Below, piece after piece: positions 58,674-64,000 of a stretch of DNA of 64,000 nucleotides. A program made the translations under genes and the position numbers. The DNA is from Actinomadura sp. NBRC 104412 (GTDB lineage Bacteria; Actinomycetota; Actinomycetes; Streptosporangiales; Streptosporangiaceae): the NCBI RefSeq assembly GCF_030269515.1, contig NZ_BSTM01000019.1, positions 83,853 through 147,852 on the forward strand, read 5' to 3'. Positions within the stretch are counted from its first letter, which is position 1. Each line of letters starts with the position of its first letter. The notes below the pieces were generated by a model. The model saw only the letters and a program-made list of their open reading frames with translations, was not told the origin of the DNA and ran no database searches.

Positions 58674-59798
58674 TCACGCCTGGACGTGCGGCGCCCGGCG
58701 TCGGGCCGCCACCATGATGCCTCCCCCGGCCGCGGAAAGGCCGGCGCCGGTCAGGATCAGCGGGACGAAGGCGCCGCCGGTCTTGGGCAGGGAATCGCCG
58801 CCCACGCCTGCGGTGCCGCCGTCCCCGTCGTCGTCACCATCGTCATCGACCGGCGGCGTCGAGGCGCAGTCGGTCGGGGTCGGGTCGGGCGACGTGGAGT
58901 CCGTCGGGCCGGTGGTGCCGGTCGGGGTCGAGGTAGGGGTCACGGTGGGCGTCGTGGTGCCCGTGGGGGTCGTGGTGTCGGTGGGCGTGGTGGTGGGGCA
59001 GTCGGTCGCCTGTGGCGAGGTGGTGCCGGTCGGGTCCGGACCGGTGGTCTGGTCCGTCGCGCCCGGGGTGGTGGCGGCCGCGTTCACCTCCGCGCCCCGC
59101 TGGGACGGGACGCCCGTGTGGAGCAGGGACACGGTGACGGCGCCCAGATCGGCTCCCTCGAACCGGTCGGAGGGGAAGGCGCCGGCACCGGCCGCGGTCA
59201 GCGTGGCCGGGATCTCGCTCCAGGTCACGCTGTGCCCGGCGACCGCCGGTGGGATGCCGAAGGTCTTCAGCTCCCCGATCTCGGTCTCCGGCGCGGCGGT
59301 GTTCGAGGGGGCCGCGGTCGCGTCGGCCCCCTGTGCGGCGCCCTTCGGGTCGTCGTTCGGCACGACCACCGCGCTCAGCACCGGCCGCGCGTTCCCGCCG
59401 AGCGTCGCCACCGGGTCCCGGAGGGTCACCTCGCCGCCGCGATAGGTGAGGACGACCGTGCCCTTGTAGGACACCCAGGCCGCGCCCGAGCGCAGGTCGT
59501 AGGTGCCGTTCCTTGCCGTGAAGCGGACCGAGCCGTTCTCGAGCACCCTGGCGCCGTCGCTCGCCTCCACCTGGGGGGCCTCGCCCGCGGACGGCACCGG
59601 CCGCCAGTCCAGCCGGCCACCGCTGACACCGGCCACGGTGGTGGCCGCGACCGGCGGGGCGGGCTCCACCGGACCCGCGAAGGCGACGCCGCTCACCCCC
59701 ACCGCCACGCCCGCCGCCAGCAGCGCGGCACCGACCGCGCTCATCAGACGGGCGTGCGGCGCGGCGCCCTGCGCGTTCTCCTTACCGACATTGCTCAT
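58674..59798 (-). CDS. LPKTG cell-wall protein with HtaA-like domain
   Basis: 374 aa. Signal (MSNVGKENAQGAAPHARLMS, helix, ends VAFA), then a domain similar to HtaA heme-binding modules (GRLDWRPVPS, NGTYDLRSGAAWVSYKGTVVLTYRGGEVTLRDPVATL, then a second half ending LGAVTVSLL). A Thr/Pro stalk of about 90 residues follows, then LPKTG, a membrane helix and RRR. The ATG at 59798 has GGAAAG upstream. Divergent from the sortase that probably anchors it; heme binding is inferred only. Confidence 0.85.
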   Translation of the reverse strand: MSNVGKENAQGAAPHARLMSAVGAALLAAGVAVGVSGVAFAGPVEPAPPVAATTVAGVSGGRLDWRPVPSAGEAPQVEASDGARVLENGSVRFTARNGTYDLRSGAAWVSYKGTVVLTYRGGEVTLRDPVATLGGNARPVLSAVVVPNDDPKGAAQGADATAAPSNTAAPETEIGELKTFGIPPAVAGHSVTWSEIPATLTAAGAGAFPSDRFEGADLGAVTVSLLHTGVPSQRGAEVNAAATTPGATDQTTGPDPTGTTSPQATDCPTTTPTDTTTPTGTTTPTVTPTSTPTGTTGPTDSTSPDPTPTDCASTPPVDDDGDDDGDGGTAGVGGDSLPKTGGAFVPLILTGAGLSAAGGGIMVAARRRAPHVQA

Positions 59799-59956
59799 CG
59801 TGTACGACTTTCCAGGAGCGGACATTGAGACAACGGTCTTCGATTATTATGCCGACAACACGACCCAGTAATTGCGCGACCATTTTCCATCATTGCCCGC
59901 CGTCGCGCCTTAACCTTCCATTCACCCAGGGCAGGCAAAGGAAGTGATCACCTGCG

Positions 59957-60616
59957 ATGACGCGATCCGCGGAAATGGTCGCCGCCGACCGCCCGCCTCC
60001 CCCCGCGGGCCACGGGGCGGCGTTCGCGTTCGGCGAGTTGCTCCTCACCTTCGGGCTGGTGGTGCTGCTTTTCGCCGCCTACGAGTTCATCGGCAAGGCG
60101 TGGGAGGCCGAACGCGCGCAGGCCGACCTCGGGAGGCGCTGGGAGCGGGGCCTGCCCGTCCCCGGTGACCCCATCGGACGGCTGCACATTCCACGTCTCG
60201 GCAAGCGCTGGATCGTCGCCGAGGGCGTCTCGCGCCGCGCGCTCGCCAAGGGCCCGGGACACTACCCCCGTTCGGAGAACCCCGGCGAGGTCGGCAATGT
60301 CGCCATCGCCGGTCACCGCATGCCGTCGGTGTTCTGGAACCTGGACCGGCTGCGGAGGGGCGACCCGGTCGTCCTGGAGACCCGCAGGGCCTGGTTCGTC
60401 TACCGGGCCACCCTGTCGAAGGTCGTCCCGCCGACCCGGGTTCAGGTCGTCGCGCACAACCCGGACGCGCCGGGCGCCAAGCCCACCCGGCGCCTGCTCA
60501 CGCTGACCACGTGCAACCCGAAGTTCGACAACTACCAGCGGCTGATCGTGCGCGCCGAGCTCGTCCGGGCACAGGCGAAGAGCGCCGGCCGCCCGCCCGA
60601 GCTGCCCGGACGCTGA
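59957..60616 (+). CDS. Class E sortase
   Basis: 219 aa transpeptidase. Membrane helix at about 26-46, then the sortase barrel: GRLHIPRLGKRWIVAEGVSRR, AGHRMPS (His120), LLTLTTCNPKFDNYQR (catalytic Cys186, Arg195). It should cut LPxTG/LAxTG proteins such as the neighbour at 58674 and possibly the LPFTG protein at 7271. Divergent from its neighbour; followed by a small membrane protein. Confidence 0.93.
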   Translation: MTRSAEMVAADRPPPPAGHGAAFAFGELLLTFGLVVLLFAAYEFIGKAWEAERAQADLGRRWERGLPVPGDPIGRLHIPRLGKRWIVAEGVSRRALAKGPGHYPRSENPGEVGNVAIAGHRMPSVFWNLDRLRRGDPVVLETRRAWFVYRATLSKVVPPTRVQVVAHNPDAPGAKPTRRLLTLTTCNPKFDNYQRLIVRAELVRAQAKSAGRPPELPGR

Positions 60617-60642
60617 CCCGCGGCACCCGATGAGGAGCACGA

Positions 60643-60798
60643 ATGTACGCATGGATCTGGCGCCGGCTCCCCGGCCGGCTCCCGCTCAGGATCATTGAGG
60701 CGGTGCTGCTGGCCGCCGCCGTGGTCGCGCTGCTGTGGTTCGGCCTGTTCCCGCTCCTGGGGCCGCTGCTGCCGTTCGACGACGTCACCGTGGGCTAG
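60643..60798 (+). CDS. 51-aa single-span membrane protein next to the sortase
   Basis: MYAWIWRRLPGRLPLRIIEA, then one hydrophobic helix (VLLAAAVVALLWFGLFPLLG) and a short acidic tail ending PFDDVTVG. GAGGAG precedes the ATG. This small gene recurs next to class E sortases in actinomycetes; role unknown. It is too short for normal ORF calling but its composition and conserved ends support it. Confidence 0.8.
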   Translation: MYAWIWRRLPGRLPLRIIEAVLLAAAVVALLWFGLFPLLGPLLPFDDVTVG

Positions 60799-60825
60799 GA
60801 GCGGGTACGGGCCGTCCAGGGCGCC

Positions 60826-61854
60826 TCAGACACCGTGCCGCTGCTCCACGCCGTACCGCTCGGGCTTGGGCGAACGGGAGATCAGCGAGATCGCCGCGTC
60901 CTTGATCGGGACGCCCTCGTACAGCACCGACACCACCGCCTCGGTGATCGGCATCTCCACGTTGTGCTTGCGGGCCAGCGCCAGCACCGCCCCGGACGAC
61001 TTCACGCCCTCGGCGGTCTGGCTGGTCGCGGCGATCACCTCGTCCAGCGTCATGCCGCGGCCCAGGTTCTCCCCGAACGTGCGGTTCCGCGACAGCGGCG
61101 AGATGCACGTCCCGACCAGATCGCCCATCCCGGCCAGGCCGGCGAAGGTGTGCTCGTCGGCGCCCAGCGCGGCGCCCAGCCGGGCGATCTCCGCCAGGCC
61201 CCGGGTCATCAGCACCGCCTGCGTGCTGGCGCCGAAGCCGAGCCCGACCGACATCCCCACGCACAGCGCCACCACGTTCTTCACCGCGCCGCCCAGCTCG
61301 CAGCCGATCACGTCGGTGGAGGTGTACACGCGGAAGTACGGGGTCATGGTCGCGGCCTGAAGGCGCTGTGCCCCCGCCTCGTCCACGCACGCGGCCACCG
61401 CCGCGCCGGGCTCGCCGCCCGCGATCTCCCGCGCCAGGTTGGGCCCGCTGAACACCGCGACCCGCTCCTCGGGGACGTCGGCGACCTCGGTGATCACCTC
61501 CGACATCCGCCGGGTGGTGCCCAGCTCCACCCCCTTGATCAGGCTGATCAGCATCGCGTCGCGGGGCAGCAGCGGCGCCCAGCCCACCAGGTTCTCGCGC
61601 AGCGTCTGCGCCGGAACGGCCAGCGCCACGAACTCGGCGCCCGCCAGCGCCTCGGCCGGGTCCGTGGTCGCGCGGACCTCCTCGGGCAGCGGCACGCCCG
61701 GCAGGTAGTCGGGGTTCTCGTGCCGCTCGTTGATGGCCTTCACCAGCGAGGCGCGGCGCCCCCAGATCGTGACCTCACCGCCCGCGTCGCACAGCAGCTT
61801 GGCGAACGTGGTCCCCCAGGAGCCCGCGCCCATGACGGCCGCACGATGGATCAC
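60826..61854 (-). CDS. gpsA: Glycerol-3-phosphate dehydrogenase [NAD(P)+]
   Basis: 342 aa. NAD motif AAVMGAGSWGTTFAKLLCDAGG, catalytic region VKNVVALCVGMSVGLGFGAST with Lys, and GLAGMGDLVGTC. Makes sn-glycerol-3-phosphate for phospholipids. GTG start. Downstream of the acyltransferase gene (76-base gap), a natural phospholipid pair. Confidence 0.96.
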   Translation of the reverse strand: MIHRAAVMGAGSWGTTFAKLLCDAGGEVTIWGRRASLVKAINERHENPDYLPGVPLPEEVRATTDPAEALAGAEFVALAVPAQTLRENLVGWAPLLPRDAMLISLIKGVELGTTRRMSEVITEVADVPEERVAVFSGPNLAREIAGGEPGAAVAACVDEAGAQRLQAATMTPYFRVYTSTDVIGCELGGAVKNVVALCVGMSVGLGFGASTQAVLMTRGLAEIARLGAALGADEHTFAGLAGMGDLVGTCISPLSRNRTFGENLGRGMTLDEVIAATSQTAEGVKSSGAVLALARKHNVEMPITEAVVSVLYEGVPIKDAAISLISRSPKPERYGVEQRHGV

Positions 61855-61930
61855 GAGGCCGCCCCCTCGCGGGCGGGCGACCCCCCGCAGCCCCCGGCGA
61901 GAACGGCGACCCTTCCCTGACTCCGCACGC

Positions 61931-62710
61931 TCATGACCCCTCGACCCCCTTCTGCGCCCTGCGCCGCTCCTCCAGGACCTTGTGGTGGTCGTAGAGCTCC
62001 TTGGGCGGCTCCTCGCCGCGCAGCTCGCCGACCAGCCGGGCGATCTCCCGCATGATGTCGTCGGTCGCCTCGCGCAGCGTGGTCTTGGTGAGGGGACGGC
62101 CCTCGTACCGCGACAGGTCCACGGGCGGACCGGCGATCACCTTCATCGTCTTGCGCGGGAACGGGTGGAAGCCCTTCTTCAGCGACGCCGCGAGCCCGCT
62201 CTGCTCGCCCTTCTTGTACGGAAGCAGCTCGTGCGCGCCCCAGCTCGCCACCGGCACGACCTTCGCGCCCGTCTTCAGCGCCATCCGCGCCACCCCCGTC
62301 TGCCCGGTCATCGGCCACAGATCCGGATCACGGGTGCAGCTACCCTCCGGGTAGAACATCAGGCACTCGCCCCGTTTCAACGCCTCCTCGGCGTCCTTGA
62401 GCGCCAGCGCCGCGTCCGCCCGGTCACGGTGGACGGGGATCTGCCCGGTGCCGACCAGCACGTTCTTGAGGAACTTCACATCGAACAGGGACGACTTGGC
62501 CAGGTACACCGGATAGCGACCCGCCTCGTACACGAAGTGGGCCAGGGCCAGGGGGTCGGACTCGGAGATGTGGTTGGCGGCGATGATGATCCCGCCCTCC
62601 TTGGGGACGTTGTCCCGCCCTCGCCATTCCCTCTTCAGCAGCCCGTACAGCAACGGGCGCAGGACGACGATGGTGAGCTTGCGCCAGGCAGGCGAGTACC
62701 CACGGCTCAT
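61931..62710 (-). CDS. Lysophospholipid acyltransferase (PlsC-like)
   Basis: 259 aa. Acyltransferase motifs AANHISESDPLA (HxxxxD) and MFYPEGSCTRD (PEGT-type), with a hydrophobic N-terminus (SPAWRKLTIVVLRPLLYGLLK). Adds the second acyl chain to lysophosphatidic acid. The start ATG 62708-62710 has GAGGAGGGG. Co-directional with gpsA and divergent from cofC. Confidence 0.9.
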   Translation of the reverse strand: MSRGYSPAWRKLTIVVLRPLLYGLLKREWRGRDNVPKEGGIIIAANHISESDPLALAHFVYEAGRYPVYLAKSSLFDVKFLKNVLVGTGQIPVHRDRADAALALKDAEEALKRGECLMFYPEGSCTRDPDLWPMTGQTGVARMALKTGAKVVPVASWGAHELLPYKKGEQSGLAASLKKGFHPFPRKTMKVIAGPPVDLSRYEGRPLTKTTLREATDDIMREIARLVGELRGEEPPKELYDHHKVLEERRRAQKGVEGS

Positions 62711-62793
62711 GCCCGTCCCCTCCTCGGTAGGCCCACGGTGAACGCGGGGTGTCCTCAAGTGTCGCGGTTGTTTGCGCATAGTGTCGAGTTGCC

Positions 62794-63477
62794 ATGTCTA
62801 CAGCAGAGCACGGTGTGACTCAGAACCAGCCGCCCCTCCAATGGTCCCTCGTCGTCCCGGTCAAGGTGCTGGCGAAGGCCAAGACCCGCATGGCCGAGGC
62901 CGCCGGCCCGCACCGGCAGGCCCTGGCGCTCGCCATCGCCGCCGACACCGTGGCGGCCCTGCTCCGCTGCGAACGCGTCCAGCGCGTGATCGTCGTCACC
63001 GACGACCCCGTGCCCGCCGCCGAACTCCTCGCCCTGGGCGCCATGATCGTCCCGGACGAGCCGGACGCCGGGCTCAACCCCGCCCTGACCCACGGAGCCG
63101 CCCGGATCCGGGAGACCGCACCCGAGACCGGAGTCGGCGCCATCTCAGCAGACCTCCCCGCCCTACGCCCCAACGAGCTCACCCACGTCCTGGACGCCGC
63201 CGCACAATCCCCGGAGGCGTTCGTCCCGGACGCCGCAGGCACCGGAACCACCCTCTACACGGCCCGGCCCGGCGCCCCGTTCCGCCCCGCGTTCGGCCCC
63301 GGCTCCCGCGCCGCCCACCGCGCCCTCGGCGCTCAAGAGCTCCTCCTGGACGACATCACCAGCGTCCGCCAGGACGTCGACACCCTCCAGGACCTGCAAG
63401 CCGCTCTCACCCTGGGAACCGGCCCGCGTACCACCCGCATCGCCGCCCAACTACCCGCCGTCCGTACAACCGCCTGA
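62794..63477 (+). CDS. cofC: Phosphoenolpyruvate guanylyltransferase CofC/FbiD (F420 biosynthesis)
   Basis: 227 aa. Begins the nucleotidyltransferase pattern SLVVPVKVLAKAKTRMAEAAG, then VIVVTDDPVPAAE and GAISADLPALRPNEL (DLP motif), with GTTLYTA.PG. It activates PEP (or 2-phospholactate) with GTP for coenzyme F420. No other F420 gene is in the window. The ATG at 62794 is preferred. Confidence 0.92.
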   Translation: MSTAEHGVTQNQPPLQWSLVVPVKVLAKAKTRMAEAAGPHRQALALAIAADTVAALLRCERVQRVIVVTDDPVPAAELLALGAMIVPDEPDAGLNPALTHGAARIRETAPETGVGAISADLPALRPNELTHVLDAAAQSPEAFVPDAAGTGTTLYTARPGAPFRPAFGPGSRAAHRALGAQELLLDDITSVRQDVDTLQDLQAALTLGTGPRTTRIAAQLPAVRTTA

Positions 63478-63503
63478 GACTCCTGCCCCGTTAGGGTGGA
63501 CCC

Positions 63504-63713
63504 ATGCAGGGAACGGTGCGGACCTTCGACGCCGAGACGAGTTCCGGCAGCGTACTGCTCGACGACGGAACAGAACTGCCCTTCGACGCGGAGTCCTTCG
63601 CCGCAGGGGGCCTAAGGCTCCTCCGCTTCGGCCAGCGCGTCAACCTGGCCATGGACGACCAGGACGGCCGGATCACCCTGATAACCCTCTCAACCTTCCC
63701 CCTCCCCAACTAA
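63504..63713 (+). CDS. Small cold-shock-like protein
   Basis: 69 aa. MQGTVRTFDAETSSGSVLLDDG with a following DAESFAAGG segment resembles a divergent cold-shock (OB) fold that lacks RNP1 aromatics. Common downstream of cofC in actinomycetes. Nucleic-acid binding is uncertain. Confidence 0.75.
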   Translation: MQGTVRTFDAETSSGSVLLDDGTELPFDAESFAAGGLRLLRFGQRVNLAMDDQDGRITLITLSTFPLPN

Positions 63714-64000
63714 TCCCAGCAGACGCCCCAACGGGTGACCGGGCCGCGAGGCAGAGCCCCGCTTCGGGGTCGCCCCCCCCACAATGACTAGAGCCCCGCC
63801 GGGGTCGGCGGGGGCAGTGATCCACCCCCTGCCCCGATTGGGGAGTGGGTCAAAACGCAGCCATCGCCTGACCGTTCACGTCCACTGGAGTGGTGTATGG
63901 GGTCTGTGTGATCTATGACCGGTTCGTGTCGTGATGGGCGAGTCCCCGTGACGTGAGACGGCCACCTCGTGATCCTTCGAGTCGACCAAGACCAGTGAAG
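63714..64000. other. Window end, no gene seen
   Basis: About 290 bases. Small hairpins CCCCGCTTCGGGG (about 63758-63770), then CCCCGCCGGGGTCGGCGGGGG, and C8 at 63773-63780; probably terminator-like. The last 120 bases are AT-richer with no frame I can name. An open frame may continue outside. Confidence 0.4.

Noticed and set aside
1..64000. CRISPR array, rRNA or transposase
   Set aside because: No direct-repeat/spacer periodicity longer than three units, no rRNA landmarks, no DDE or integrase motifs in any supported frame.

Overview
The window is high-GC actinobacterial chromosome. Several features point to a Thermomonosporaceae/Streptosporangiales-type organism such as Actinomadura: the smc-acylphosphatase-mutM-rnc-rpmF-yceD-coaD-rsmD and recG-fakA-rpmB-thiD-thiL-ddl-gpsA-cofC housekeeping order, class E sortase genes, LPXTG proteins, a Lrp-type orphan and F420 (cofC) biosynthesis. 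No rRNA, CRISPR array or intact transposase was found.

Region 1 (1-18.6 kb) is a conserved backbone: a partial smc, DNA repair (mutM, recG), RNA and ribosome genes (rnc, rpmF, rpmB, rsmD), cofactor genes (coaD, thiD, thiL) and fatty acid kinase (fakA). Interspersed are an LPFTG wall protein, a transmembrane Ser/Thr kinase whose extracellular tail is out of frame, and three copies of a roughly 170-bp structured repeat.

Region 2 (18.6-27 kb) is a metabolic island divergent around a FadR-type regulator. On the minus strand lie an APC permease, cytochrome P450, FAD reductase, glutamine-synthetase-like ligase and a cytosolic family-3 solute-binding protein. On the plus strand lie the regulator and a free-standing cytosolic dCache domain that keeps the amino-acid/amine-binding residues. 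Together they look like uptake, sensing and gamma-glutamylation/oxidation of an unidentified amine or amino acid.

Region 3 (27-30.4 kb) holds two tandem paralogous secreted micro-proteins, each behind the same 24-bp upstream box and each ended by a strong terminator. Two leader-bearing precursor-like peptides and a membrane M50 metalloprotease follow, a candidate peptide-maturation locus.

Region 4 (30.4-41.5 kb) is mixed: a GH13 enzyme; a TetR-thioredoxin-like fusion coupled to a winged-helix protein and a PPDK lacking its PEP domain; a GT2; tRNA-Tyr; a J-domain protein with a coupled hypothetical; and an asparagine-synthetase-like enzyme without the glutaminase cysteine.

Region 5 (41.5-50.5 kb) is the most unusual. 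Five genes overlap head to tail (GT4, ATP-grasp, STAND ATPase, LamG-like, amidohydrolase). A convergent 136-aa protein shares the STAND protein's GSIAxGxDV motif. Upstream is a nine-tRNA array, several members non-canonical, containing three tandem hairpins that resemble anticodon arms.

Region 6 (50.5-64 kb) carries formylglycine-generating enzyme with its sulfatase, GNAT, a short formamidase-like protein, a beta-propeller lipoprotein, ddl, an LPKTG HtaA-like protein beside its sortase, gpsA, an acyltransferase, cofC and a cold-shock-like protein.
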